DNA of 49,560 nt, taken from a virus. The notes under the pieces were generated by a model, which was given only the letters and a program-made list of their open reading frames with translations, had not been told where the DNA came from and ran no database searches. Each line of letters starts with the position of its first letter. Within the stretch, counting starts at the first letter, position 1. This document shows positions 37,022 to 45,468 of this stretch, piece after piece. The position numbers and the translations under genes were made by a program. The stretch spans positions 1 to 49,560 of IMG/VR virus record IMGVR_UViG_3300005613_003244; one strand, given 5' to 3'.

Positions 37022-37582
37022 ATGGCTAGTCATAACATCTTAATAAGCTATATTAATAAAGACAAAAAAATTAAAAATAAAAACATCATAGAAATAGGAA
37101 CTACCAGAGAAGTCACAGATAAACAAGATAGTTCTTCAAAATTTTATTTATTGTCTAAAAAGAAGCAATTTAATTTTATTACTGTGGATATGGATCCAGA
37201 AAACACTAAGAACATTAAGTCTAGATATCCAGACATTAATGCAATATGCTCTAAAGGCGAAGATTTTCTAAAGAAATATTCTGGCACTATAGACTATTTA
37301 TATTTAGATGCTTTTGATTTTTATCATGGTAACCATAGCCAAAAAAGAAAAGCAAGCTATAAAAAAAATTTAGGGTGTGATATTACTCCAGACGATAAAT
37401 TATGCCACCAAATGCATCTTGAGTGTGTTCAAAACGTTATTGACAAAATGCCATCAAGGTCTATTATTGTAATAGATGATGTTATAGACAGCAAAAGAGG
37501 CAAGGGTGTTACGGCTATACCATTTTTATTATCTAATGGCTTTTCATTAATTCAATCTAACTGCACATTCCAAAAGGACTAA
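37022..37582 (+). CDS. Class I methyltransferase-like protein
   Basis: 186 residues. NKNIIEIGTTREVTD resembles the SAM-binding motif I and FITVDMDPENTKNI the acidic end of strand 2, while IDYLYLDAFDFYHGNHS and SIIVIDDVIDSKRGKG are later strands. The fold is Rossmann-like. Methylation of a sugar is plausible from its place between the CMP-sugar synthetase and aldolase genes. Absence of a strong GxGxG means SAM binding is probable, not certain. Confidence 0.58.
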   Translation: MASHNILISYINKDKKIKNKNIIEIGTTREVTDKQDSSSKFYLLSKKKQFNFITVDMDPENTKNIKSRYPDINAICSKGEDFLKKYSGTIDYLYLDAFDFYHGNHSQKRKASYKKNLGCDITPDDKLCHQMHLECVQNVIDKMPSRSIIVIDDVIDSKRGKGVTAIPFLLSNGFSLIQSNCTFQKD

Positions 37583-37585
37583 ATT

Positions 37586-38353
37586 ATGAAATTATCCTGG
37601 CAACAAATTCCTTCAAATATAATTACAGAAATAATGTGTAAAGGTTTTGATGGTGTTGTGTTAGATACAGAGCATGGTTGCTTTAATAACGAAAGTATTT
37701 ATAACTCAATACAAATAATAAAACTAAAAAACCTAAAGGCTTTTGTCAGATTAACTGAAATTTCAGACACTCTAATCAGAAACTGTCTTGACGCTGGGTG
37801 CGATGGACTTATTTTTTCCACCATAGAAACAGAACAACAGTGTCAACACATAGTCAAATCATGTTATTATCCACCAAAAGGACAAAGAGGACTTGGCTTA
37901 GTTAGAGAAAACCTATGGGGAGAAAAACAGTCTTTTACTAATAAAATGCCCATTATAGTCCCACAAATAGAATCAAAAACTGGAATAGATAATATTGAAA
38001 AGATAAAAGCTTATGGTTTTGATTATTATCTCATTGGTCCTTACGACTTATCTTTAAGTCTTGATATTCCTGGTGATTTTAAAAATATCAAATTTCAAGA
38101 AGCAATTAAGCAATTAAGGTCTTCTATACCAAATGAAAGAATGGCTATTCATATTCCCAAAGATATAGAAAAGTGGGATTTATGGGAATCAGAAATGTCA
38201 GAATGGCTAGAATACAAAAAATATGGCCTGATATGCTTAGGTATGGACACAATAGCCTTGCTTAACTACAATAAAAGAATATTGTGTCAATTCAACAATC
38301 CAAAAATACAATCTACTAATATTCCACAAATCAAATATTATGCAGGAGAATAG
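37586..38353 (+). CDS. HpcH/HpaI-type class II aldolase
   Basis: 255 residues. GVVLDTEHGCFN, LIFSTIETEQQ, CYYPPKGQRGLGLVR and IVPQIESKTGIDNIEKI, then DYYLIGPYDLSLSL all match the HpcH/HpaI family with its Glu/Asp metal ligands (QIE). These enzymes join or split pyruvate-type donors and aldehydes to 4-hydroxy-2-oxo acids. Next to a CMP-ulosonate-type synthetase it may help make the acidic sugar. Citrate lyase beta relatives are less similar. Confidence 0.83.
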   Translation: MKLSWQQIPSNIITEIMCKGFDGVVLDTEHGCFNNESIYNSIQIIKLKNLKAFVRLTEISDTLIRNCLDAGCDGLIFSTIETEQQCQHIVKSCYYPPKGQRGLGLVRENLWGEKQSFTNKMPIIVPQIESKTGIDNIEKIKAYGFDYYLIGPYDLSLSLDIPGDFKNIKFQEAIKQLRSSIPNERMAIHIPKDIEKWDLWESEMSEWLEYKKYGLICLGMDTIALLNYNKRILCQFNNPKIQSTNIPQIKYYAGE

Positions 38354-39442
38354 ATGAATACTCTAAACTATCTGGCCCCTATCAACAATACTACAGGATA
38401 CGGTATTACTTCAACAAATATATTAAAGGCTATATATAAAAAAAATAACATCTTGCCATACCTTTTTCCTATGGGTGGTGTTACTGTAGATGGTCCTGAT
38501 GAGAAGAAATTGATAGAAAACATAATATCTAAATTCAAAAATGGTTTTGATACGAAAGCCCCATGCTTAAAGGTTTGGCATCCACACGACCTAGCTCTTA
38601 GCGTAGGCAAAGGAAAGTATGGTGCTTTAATATTTTTTGAACTAGATACCTTAAAAGATATTGAAAAAATACATATTAATAATCTTGATGTTGTATTTGT
38701 AGCGAGTCAATGGGGCAAAAAGGTTCTTGAAAACAATGGTATTAGTACCAAAATAGTTGTTTCTCCATTAGCCGTAGATACAGAAATATTTCAGGATCGT
38801 GAGCAAGAAAAAGCTATAGATAAAGATACATATAAATTTGTGAACATAGGTAAATGGGAAATAAGAAAAGGACACGATTTCTTGTTAGAAGCATTTAATA
38901 ATGCTTTTACCACAGAAGATAAGGTAGAACTATATATGATAAACCACAACCCTTTTCTCAGTCAGCAAGAAAATCAAATTTGGGTAGATATGTACAAAAC
39001 TAGTGAATTAGGAAGCAAAATAACTCCAATCGCAAGAATATCAACTCATTTTGAGCTTGCCAATTTCATAAGAGGTATGGATTGTGGATTTTTTCCAGCT
39101 AGGGCGGAGGGTTGGAACAACGAAATTTTGGAAGTAATGGCATTGAACAAGCCAATAATTACTACAAATTATTCTGCACATACAGAATACTGTACTAAAG
39201 ACAATGCATTTTTAATAGATATTGATGAATTAACTATTGCTGAAGATGGTAAATTCTTCAATGGAGAAGGAAAGTGGGCCGATCTTGAAGAAAAACAAAT
39301 GGAGCAAACTGTAGAGTATTTAAGAAGGGTGTATAAAGAAAATATCAAGACTAATCCAAATGGTTTAGAAACTGCTAAAAAATATACCTGGGACAATACA
39401 GCCTCTATAATTACAAGGGAGATGTTTGATGCCTCTACCTAA
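38354..39442 (+). CDS. Family 4 (GT-B) glycosyltransferase
   Basis: 362 residues. GT-B layout with N-terminal GYGITSTNILKAIYKKN and C-terminal VNIGKWEIRKGHDFLLEAFNNAF, then PARAEGWNNEILEVMALNKPIITTNYSAHTEYC, the typical E-x7-E sugar-nucleotide region of the glycosyl_transf_1 domain. It would build a phage or host surface glycan with an NDP-sugar donor. It starts one base after the aldolase stop and overlaps the next gene by 14 bases. Confidence 0.85.
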   Translation: MNTLNYLAPINNTTGYGITSTNILKAIYKKNNILPYLFPMGGVTVDGPDEKKLIENIISKFKNGFDTKAPCLKVWHPHDLALSVGKGKYGALIFFELDTLKDIEKIHINNLDVVFVASQWGKKVLENNGISTKIVVSPLAVDTEIFQDREQEKAIDKDTYKFVNIGKWEIRKGHDFLLEAFNNAFTTEDKVELYMINHNPFLSQQENQIWVDMYKTSELGSKITPIARISTHFELANFIRGMDCGFFPARAEGWNNEILEVMALNKPIITTNYSAHTEYCTKDNAFLIDIDELTIAEDGKFFNGEGKWADLEEKQMEQTVEYLRRVYKENIKTNPNGLETAKKYTWDNTASIITREMFDAST

Positions 39443-39974
39443 ACACAAATCTGGTGAAGACAGAAACAAATTCGTAAATCGTTGCATGAGCGATTCTGTT
39501 GCTAAAAAAGAATTTCCAGACACTAAACAGAGAGTAGCATACTGCGTTAAAGAAGCTCGTGAAGGAGCCAAATCATCTTTAATGCAGGATGTACACGACG
39601 AACTATTGACCTCTCAAGCCACTTGGGATGACGAATATGATGAGTGGACATGGGAAGTTGTTGCAGAAATGATATATGATGAAGACGGAAATGCTCTTGG
39701 GGCAGAATATCAGGGTAGAAAAGTAACATTAAATAAACCATTTTTGACTCCAGACGGCCCAAAGAAAAGAAGTGTTTATGTTAAGAACGATAAGGGTAAT
39801 GTTGTTAAGGTTAATTTTGGAGACAAAAATATGACCATTAAGAAGAGTGACCCTGCTCGTAGAAAGTCATTTCGTGCTAGACATAATTGTGAGTCACCGG
39901 GCCCAAAATATAAAAGTCGCTACTGGTCATGCAAATTTTGGATTTTAATTCCATTAATATTAATGGTAATCTAA
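39429..39974 (+). CDS. Conserved phage structural/packaging-associated protein
   Basis: The ATG at 39429 gives MPLPKHKSGEDRNKFVNRCMSDSVAKKEFPDTKQRVAYC, an N-terminal block often fused to phage head or protease proteins. The C-terminal half NKPFLTPDGPKKRSVYVKNDKGNVVKVNFGDKNM, then DPARRKSFRARHNC and KYKSRYWSCKFW is conserved in cyanophage-like genomes. The last ten residues beyond CKFW are hydrophobic and may be an extension. 181 residues; exact role unknown. It marks the change from glycan to virion genes. Confidence 0.7.
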   Translation: MPLPKHKSGEDRNKFVNRCMSDSVAKKEFPDTKQRVAYCVKEAREGAKSSLMQDVHDELLTSQATWDDEYDEWTWEVVAEMIYDEDGNALGAEYQGRKVTLNKPFLTPDGPKKRSVYVKNDKGNVVKVNFGDKNMTIKKSDPARRKSFRARHNCESPGPKYKSRYWSCKFWILIPLILMVI

Positions 39975-40012
39975 ACAAATATCTTCTGGAGAAACAGGGA
40001 GTATTTCAGTAA

Positions 40013-40699
40013 ATGTCCCTCATAAACGATATACAGAAGGCACTGGCTGAAAAGCTAGACAATATCGACAGTCTGAAATATAAGCAAAATTATGACTATC
40101 TAAAGACACCATCTGCTAATATTATTTTCCCTGAGTTGGGAGATATCAATCCTTTTGATATTGTTAAAAGACCCAGTAAAAACTCTAGTCCAGAAACCAA
40201 AAAAGAATTAGACCACATAGCCAATCTAGCGAATAATAGGACTATAGAGGAAGTTAAATTGGTATATAATGTAGATGAAAATCCTATGTTTTTATACGAA
40301 CCAATTATTGAAAAGTTAAAGTTAGATTTTCCTTATCATAAATTCAATACGATATATGAAAATATAGTCTCGCCTCTTATAGACCACTTAAAAAACTATT
40401 ATAATAGAGCTAGGCCATTTCAGTTAGCAGAACTATATAACATTAAAATAGATAGAATTATTACCAAAACCCATCATACGCCCTCATATCCGAGTGGGCA
40501 CACGATGTATGCTGCTCTAATTTCTGAAATTTTATCTTCTATATATCCCGAAAAAAAGACTACTTTTGAAGATTTAATACAAAAAACAGCACTTGCTCGT
40601 GTATTACAGGGTGTGCATTATCCTTCTGACAATGAAGCGTCTATTAAAATTATCAAAACCATTTATCCAAAACTGAGTGAATACTATGAGAAAATATGA
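40013..40699 (+). CDS. PAP2-superfamily phosphatase-like protein
   Basis: 228 residues. The PAP2/acid-phosphatase motifs are seen: YNRARPFQ for domain 1, PSYPSGHTMYAAL for domain 2 and ARVLQGVHYPSDN for domain 3 with the catalytic His and Asp. No transmembrane helices or signal peptide are evident, unlike lipid phosphatases, so a soluble phosphatase is likely. Substrates could be sugar or nucleotide phosphates. It overlaps the next gene by 14 bases. Confidence 0.8.
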   Translation: MSLINDIQKALAEKLDNIDSLKYKQNYDYLKTPSANIIFPELGDINPFDIVKRPSKNSSPETKKELDHIANLANNRTIEEVKLVYNVDENPMFLYEPIIEKLKLDFPYHKFNTIYENIVSPLIDHLKNYYNRARPFQLAELYNIKIDRIITKTHHTPSYPSGHTMYAALISEILSSIYPEKKTTFEDLIQKTALARVLQGVHYPSDNEASIKIIKTIYPKLSEYYEKI

Positions 40700-41108
40700 T
40701 ATTTTATCTGATATAAATAAATCTTTGTCTAGCGAAAACGAAACTCCAGAAACAGAACTAAATGAATATAAGCAAGATTTTCTTGAAATGAATATAGGAT
40801 CACTAAATGGTATTATGAGAAGCGCACAAAGCATACTAGAATCATTAGATGACCCAACAGTAAAAAACAACTTGACAGAAAGCTGGATACAGGGTAAAAT
40901 TGCTATAACAGAGGATTACATGCGAACTATACATGAATTTGTAAAGTATGTTCCTTCAGATGACGATAATGCTTTTGCTGGTGACAAACCCGGCTTATGG
41001 GAAAACATCAGAAAAAAGAAAGAAAGAGAAGGAAAAAAATATCGTCCATCTAAACCTGGAGATAAAGACAGGCCAAATCCAGAAGCATGGAAAAAAGCCC
41101 AAAAATAA
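40686..41108 (+). CDS. Phage protein with basic C-terminal tail, 140 aa
   Basis: The ATG at 40686 (MRKYDILSDINKSLSSENE) lies inside the end of the phosphatase gene. The middle is helical (GSLNGIMRSAQSILESLDDPTV); the tail GLWENIRKKKEREGKKYRPSKPGDKDRPN resembles a recurring C-terminal motif in phage structural and scaffold proteins (GLW-NI-KR-R, then PGSKG). Probably a virion or assembly protein. Confidence 0.65.
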   Translation: MRKYDILSDINKSLSSENETPETELNEYKQDFLEMNIGSLNGIMRSAQSILESLDDPTVKNNLTESWIQGKIAITEDYMRTIHEFVKYVPSDDDNAFAGDKPGLWENIRKKKEREGKKYRPSKPGDKDRPNPEAWKKAQK

Positions 41109-41140
41109 TTTGATTTAAGTTTAACACTATAGGAATTACA

Positions 41141-41731
41141 ATGGAAAAAGAATACAAGGATCTTGTAGAATATATTGATATGGCAAAAAAGACAATTAAT
41201 GCATTTTCTAATAGAATATGCCCAGGAATTTGCAACCAAATGAGCAATAGTGAAGATGCTATTGCAGATATAGCATATGCTATGATGTCAGCCGATTGGA
41301 AATATGATGCTTCTAGAAAAGGAAAGATTAGCAATCAATCAAAGTCTAGATATTCATATAGGAATCAATGTGCCATTTGGGCCATCCAAACATATATAAA
41401 AAAATACCTAAAAAGTGGCAAAACCCTATATCTTAACAATCTGATAGGAGACGAAGATGATGCAAGTTTTTCTGATATACTAGAGGACGAATCTCAACAA
41501 GAACCACTAGAAAATATAATTGAAAAAGAACAGCATACAATTAAATCTGAATTGATTAAAGAAATATTTTCATCAGAAATATTAACAGACAGTCAAAAAG
41601 ACAAATTGAGAATGTACTATATTGATGGATTTAGTTTAGCAAAAATAGGTGATCATTATGGAGTAACTAGAGAGGCTATTAGACAGAATATCAAAAATTC
41701 TGTTAGTAAGTTACAGGAGGCTCTTGTATGA
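41141..41731 (+). CDS. RNA polymerase sigma factor, phage late type
   Basis: 196 residues. The middle holds a region 2-like helix set (AIADIAYAMMSADWKYD...YSYRNQCAIWAIQTYIKKY) and the C-terminus a region 4 HTH: LTDSQKDKLRMYYIDGFSLAKIGDHYGVTREAIRQNIKNSVSKL. Size and layout are close to T4 gp55 and other phage sigma factors. It lies in the virion region, whose gene borders lack sigma-70 -35 boxes, so it probably directs late transcription. Confidence 0.86.
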   Translation: MEKEYKDLVEYIDMAKKTINAFSNRICPGICNQMSNSEDAIADIAYAMMSADWKYDASRKGKISNQSKSRYSYRNQCAIWAIQTYIKKYLKSGKTLYLNNLIGDEDDASFSDILEDESQQEPLENIIEKEQHTIKSELIKEIFSSEILTDSQKDKLRMYYIDGFSLAKIGDHYGVTREAIRQNIKNSVSKLQEALV

Positions 41732-42159
41732 AAATTTATGTTCTATCAGCAATTTTTTCAGCCGATCCGTCTCAGAATAAACCATATTTGCTTACTTCCA
41801 ATAATGATGCAGAGCTTCTTCCAATAATAGAAATTGAAAATACCGAACATTTTCATAAAGAAATATTTCATAAAATAAAATCAATTTTTACACTAGATAC
41901 CATTAAGGTAGAATCTGATTGTAGTTATAATTTTTTAGACATTCAAAATGATTTGTCAGTACAATATGTCGTAGATCATTATGAATTTGTAAAAAAAGAC
42001 GATTTGATAATTACTTACGGAGGAGTATTGCTTAAATATCCTTGTTTGGAAAATTTTACTTGGACTGAATATAAATTGAATGATCAATACAATGGCTATA
42101 GCCCTGATACAAATCTTAATTTATTATTAGATTATATCATACAAAGAATAAACCTATAA
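41728..42159 (+). CDS. Hypothetical protein, 143 aa
   Basis: Coupled to the sigma factor by a four-base overlap. Beta-rich start (KIYVLSAIFSADPSQNKPYLLTSNNDAELLPIIEI) and acidic, aromatic body with a C-terminal helix. It resembles no family I can name. Association with the sigma gene may reflect late regulation, but nothing in the sequence shows it. Confidence 0.6.
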   Translation: MKIYVLSAIFSADPSQNKPYLLTSNNDAELLPIIEIENTEHFHKEIFHKIKSIFTLDTIKVESDCSYNFLDIQNDLSVQYVVDHYEFVKKDDLIITYGGVLLKYPCLENFTWTEYKLNDQYNGYSPDTNLNLLLDYIIQRINL

Positions 42160-42161
42160 AT

Positions 42162-42788
42162 ATGCACAATAACGATATCTTGCAAGATATTCATACCTAT
42201 GGAGCAACTCTAAGTTGTAGAGATATATTTTTACATAATTTTTTTTCTGGCACAGAAGAGGATAATCCTGGTGTTGATTATAGGATGGCAAATATATTCT
42301 TAAAGAATTTAAAAATGCTTGAGAACAAATCTTCCGACCCCATAACAATCCATATGAATAGTATTGGTGGCTCATGGTCGGATGGTATGGTTATATACGA
42401 TGCTATACTAATGTCAAAATGTTATATTAGCGTTATTGCTTACGGTCAGGCAGAAAGTATGAGTAGTATTATTCTACAAGCAGCAGACCAAAGACTAATC
42501 ACACCAAATACATACTTAATGTTACATTATGGTTCTACCAGTGCTAGTGGTGATTATCTTAGCACTCAAAACTGGATACAATATGAAAAGTATCTTTGTG
42601 ATACTATGCTAGACATATATTCAGAATGTTGTCTTAAGGGTAAATTTTTTAAAGAAAAATATATTAAACCAGATTTGAAAAAAATAAAAAATTTTTTATC
42701 TAAAAAATTACAAGATGGAGATTGGTACATGACATCAGAAGAAGCTGTATATTATGGCTTTGCAGACAAAGTTATTAAGAAATCCTAA
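42162..42788 (+). CDS. clpP: ClpP-like serine protease
   Basis: 208 residues. ITIHMNSIGGSWSDGMVIYDAI, then VIAYGQAESMSSIILQAAD with Ser99, and TYLMLHYGSTSASG with His122 are the ClpP core; the third catalytic residue is not obvious. WYMTSEEAVYYGFADKVI closes the fold. In tailed phages such proteins often serve as prohead proteases, while host ClpP degrades tagged proteins with ClpX. Here it is notable because a tmRNA with a ClpXP-type tag is in the same window. Confidence 0.85.
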   Translation: MHNNDILQDIHTYGATLSCRDIFLHNFFSGTEEDNPGVDYRMANIFLKNLKMLENKSSDPITIHMNSIGGSWSDGMVIYDAILMSKCYISVIAYGQAESMSSIILQAADQRLITPNTYLMLHYGSTSASGDYLSTQNWIQYEKYLCDTMLDIYSECCLKGKFFKEKYIKPDLKKIKNFLSKKLQDGDWYMTSEEAVYYGFADKVIKKS

Positions 42789-42819
42789 TGGTGTAATTTA
42801 TAGTAGTCCTTATACTACT

Positions 42820-43497
42820 ATGATGTATTCCAACATGAAAATAGAATTTCAATATACAGACTATTCTTCTTCAAATCAAGAAATACTTTCTGTTTTGCAT
42901 GAGATAGAAAAATTTTCTTTTGTTGAAAAATTTAGTGTTCTGCCTCCTTATATTAAATACCTCTCAGAAAAACTTTCACCAGACAGTAAAATAAATATTT
43001 CTTCGGTTATAGATTTTCCTTTTGGTATACTATCTACAAACAATAAACTAGATATTATTAAAAGGTCTATTCAAGATGGGGCCAAGTCTATAGAAATAGT
43101 TATGCCATCGTTTTTAATAAATAATAGACAGAATACAAAAATTAAACAAGATATCGAAAAATGCTATGATTTATGCTCAAAATATGCTGTAAATTTACAC
43201 TATATTCTAGAATACCGCATTTATAATTATTCGTGTCTATCTAGGCTAGTAAAACTTCTATTAGGATTTAATCTAAATGACATTTATATCTCTACAGGAT
43301 GTAGAATAGATGATATATATGATCATATTATTGCAATAGCTATGATCATCAAAGAAAATACAAACGCTAATATTATTTGCAATGCAAATATATTTAATAA
43401 AGAACATCTAGAAATATTAGAATCATCCAATTTAAAACACTTTAGGGTTAATAGCATCAACTCTCTTTCTATGGTTCGAGAAAAATACCAAATTTAA
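42820..43497 (+). CDS. DeoC/DERA-like aldolase fold, catalytic Lys apparently lost
   Basis: Starts at 42820, 42823 or 42835 are all in frame; the longer frame to 42754 overlaps clpP. About 225 residues. SVIDFPFGILSTNNKLDIIKRSIQDGAKSIEIVMP matches the DERA start (VIGFPLG, then A-x2-GA-EIDMV). The later LHYILEYRI and IYISTGCRI align with the strands K-x-I-x-E and KTSTGF, but the Schiff-base lysine position appears to be Ile. It may be a non-catalytic or altered relative. Confidence 0.62.
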   Translation: MMYSNMKIEFQYTDYSSSNQEILSVLHEIEKFSFVEKFSVLPPYIKYLSEKLSPDSKINISSVIDFPFGILSTNNKLDIIKRSIQDGAKSIEIVMPSFLINNRQNTKIKQDIEKCYDLCSKYAVNLHYILEYRIYNYSCLSRLVKLLLGFNLNDIYISTGCRIDDIYDHIIAIAMIIKENTNANIICNANIFNKEHLEILESSNLKHFRVNSINSLSMVREKYQI

Positions 43498-43505
43498 ACC
43501 ATTTT

Positions 43506-43536
43506 GGGGTAAAATAATTAGTTCCTATAGCTATAG
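43506..43536 (+). promoter_or_regulatory. Candidate late promoter element plus palindrome
   Basis: GGGGTAAAATAATTA (43506-43520) resembles the motif ahead of the tmRNA and of other late genes. It is followed by the perfect palindrome CTATAGCTATAG (43525-43536). Both lie in the gap before the structural gene at 43566, which has a TGGAGAATAG ribosome site. No -35 box is seen. Confidence 0.4.
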
Positions 43537-43565
43537 TTAACCGATCAACCATATGGAGAATAGAA

Positions 43566-44090
43566 ATGGCAACAGTACAACAGGGCAACTCAGCCGTAAC
43601 AGCTACCAGCACAATCAATAATGGTGGAACAGCCATAAATGTTGGTACTTCTAGTGTTTTAGATACCAGATCATTAGGCACAGCAGATGTAGGCGTATTT
43701 GGTTCAGCAGTAGTTTCTGGGGTTAATGCAGAAAAAGCAGTAGATGCTGGTACTTTTGCATACGATAATCAAACTGGCCTGATAATGAGAGTAACAGAAT
43801 CTCTTGCAACAGTTTCAAATGATGTTCTTGTTTCTGCTGCTGATGATGTAGAGAATGCAAGAAGTATTCATCAAATTTCTGGGGTGTGGATAACTGATCA
43901 AACTAGTGCCATTAGAAATGGCGCTTGGAATTCTTACAGTGGTGAATTTAGTCCTGCTACAACAGGAGAATTAACAGACTTTGGTGTTGATGCAGCAGCT
44001 AATCCAACAAGACCTATTCCTGGCGAATTATATTATCTTCAAGGTGGTAAAACTCCAGTAACTGGAACTTATTCATCTAAAAATACTTAA
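43566..44090 (+). CDS. Probable structural (head or fibre) protein, 174 aa
   Basis: Rich in Gly, Ala, Thr, Ser and Val with no Cys or Trp-rich core: MATVQQGNSAVTATSTINNG...GTSSVLDTRSLGTADVGVFG. This composition and beta-strand pattern is typical of virion decoration or fibre proteins. It is a single-gene unit with a candidate promoter in front and a strong terminator behind, the arrangement of a highly made structural protein. The family is not identified. Confidence 0.65.
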   Translation: MATVQQGNSAVTATSTINNGGTAINVGTSSVLDTRSLGTADVGVFGSAVVSGVNAEKAVDAGTFAYDNQTGLIMRVTESLATVSNDVLVSAADDVENARSIHQISGVWITDQTSAIRNGAWNSYSGEFSPATTGELTDFGVDAAANPTRPIPGELYYLQGGKTPVTGTYSSKNT

Positions 44091-44113
44091 TAGGTGTATA
44101 ATCATTTTAGAGA

Positions 44114-44146
44114 AGCCAGGGATGTAAAGGCATCTCTGGCTTTTTT
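44114..44146 (+). terminator. Intrinsic terminator
   Basis: AGCCAGGGATG (44114-44124) pairs with CATCTCTGGCT (44131-44141, one G-U pair) around a six-base loop, followed by a run of T residues. It is the clearest rho-independent terminator in the window and closes the structural gene at 43566. Confidence 0.92.
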
Positions 44147-44170
44147 ATTACCATAAATTGGAGCAATGGT

Positions 44171-44503
44171 ATGTCAGACCCAAATACAGTAGGTAATTTT
44201 TTAGAAAGTCTTACTACCTCAATGCTTAGTGTAATTATAGCACTAATAGGATTTTGGACTACATTTATTAAAAACTTAGTAAACAGAAAAGATGTAGAAG
44301 AAATGATTCATAGATGTTCTCAGTCTAGTCAGTATTCTCAAGACCGACAATACATTATGGAAAGATTAAATAGTCATAAAGAAGATACAAATATTTTATT
44401 TAAGGCATTAGAAAAAAATACAGAAGTTATGACAGAATTAAAAATACAGATAGCTACACTAGGCAAAACATTAGAAGCATTAGAAAATAGAATCGAAAGG
44501 TAA
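44171..44503 (+). CDS. Membrane protein with coiled-coil tail, 110 aa
   Basis: One transmembrane helix (about residues 15-34, TTSMLSVIIALIGFWTTFIK) followed by a long coiled coil (ERLNSHKEDTNILFKALEKN... to the end). The layout is like small phage holin- or spanin-associated proteins, but without a signal peptide or lipobox this is only a guess. It is followed directly by the tail-fibre gene. Confidence 0.6.
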   Translation: MSDPNTVGNFLESLTTSMLSVIIALIGFWTTFIKNLVNRKDVEEMIHRCSQSSQYSQDRQYIMERLNSHKEDTNILFKALEKNTEVMTELKIQIATLGKTLEALENRIER

Positions 44504-44507
44504 TATT

Positions 44508-45467
44508 ATGGCATATGAATATGGTAAAACCAAAATTCAATTAAGAAGAGATACAGCTGCAAATCTCTCTGCTGTTGTTCTTGATAATGGAGAGCCAGCA
44601 TACGCTACCGATACACAAGTTCTTAAAATAGGCAATGGTTCAGATAGCTTTTCTGCCCTGGCAGGTATCGCTGGTGGTGGTATTTCCGATTTAACGGGAG
44701 ACAGCGTTAACCAACGATTAGAATATACAAACGAATCTGGAGTAATTTCATATGTAGATCTTGCTTGGACAATGGATGATACAAACTTAGCAAGATTAGT
44801 TAGTGGCACTATTAATAGTTCTGGAATTGCTACTTTTGAAAGAGATGATGCTACTACATTTACAGTAGATTTCAGTTCTTTATTTGACGGAGATATAACT
44901 TCTGTTACTGCCGGAACAGGTCTTTCTGGTGGAGGTACAACTGGAGACATAACTCTTAATATCGACTCTACAGTAATTCAAAGCGGAGATAACGTTAGTC
45001 AACTAGTAAATGATGCTGCCTATATAACAGGATATGTCGAAACAGATCCTGTGTTTGGAGCATCTGTAGCTTCTATCATTAGTAGCGGAGATATATCTAA
45101 TTGGAATGAATCATATAGTTGGGGAGATCATAGTTCTAGCGGATATTTAGTATCAGGAAATAATGTAAGTCTACTAAACAATGATGTTCCATACTTAACT
45201 AATATAACTGGCTTGGATACTACCAACTTTGATTCTTCTACAGTTGTAACAGAAGCCGATGGCATTAGTAGTAATGACAATGACACCACTCTGCCAACGT
45301 CAGCTGCTGTTAAAGATTACGTAGACAATAATACAGTGATAGGAATCGCTAGTGATACTGGTGTTGCTGGTGGGGGCACTTCTATAGCTAACATTGTAAT
45401 TATTGCTAGTTCTGATTATAGTGGAATTACTCCCGATACATCAACACTATATTTTGTGACTGGATAG
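44508..45467 (+). CDS. Tail fibre protein (N-terminal baseplate-type domain)
   Basis: 319 residues. The first 55 residues, KTKIQLRRDTAANLSAVVLDNGEPAYATDTQVLKIGNGS, match the N-terminal domain of phage tail-fibre/hyaluronate-lyase-like proteins (RRDTA-NW, E-A-YDT-L-IGDG). The rest is Ser/Thr/Asp/Gly-rich and strand-rich, with the stretch SVTAGTGLSGGGTTGDITLNID, a fibre repeat. It probably forms a trimeric fibre that recognises the host. Confidence 0.8.
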   Translation: MAYEYGKTKIQLRRDTAANLSAVVLDNGEPAYATDTQVLKIGNGSDSFSALAGIAGGGISDLTGDSVNQRLEYTNESGVISYVDLAWTMDDTNLARLVSGTINSSGIATFERDDATTFTVDFSSLFDGDITSVTAGTGLSGGGTTGDITLNIDSTVIQSGDNVSQLVNDAAYITGYVETDPVFGASVASIISSGDISNWNESYSWGDHSSSGYLVSGNNVSLLNNDVPYLTNITGLDTTNFDSSTVVTEADGISSNDNDTTLPTSAAVKDYVDNNTVIGIASDTGVAGGGTSIANIVIIASSDYSGITPDTSTLYFVTG

Positions 45468-45468
45468 C

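Noticed and set aside
39951-39966. Perfect palindrome CCATTAATATTAATGG as an operator
   Set aside because: It lies within the end of a coding frame in very AT-rich DNA, with no promoter near it; symmetry of this length made of TAAT units can arise by chance.
42155-42162. TATAAATA as a late promoter for clpP
   Set aside because: It overlaps the clpP start codon itself, so transcription would begin inside the gene; in AT-rich DNA this octamer can occur by chance.
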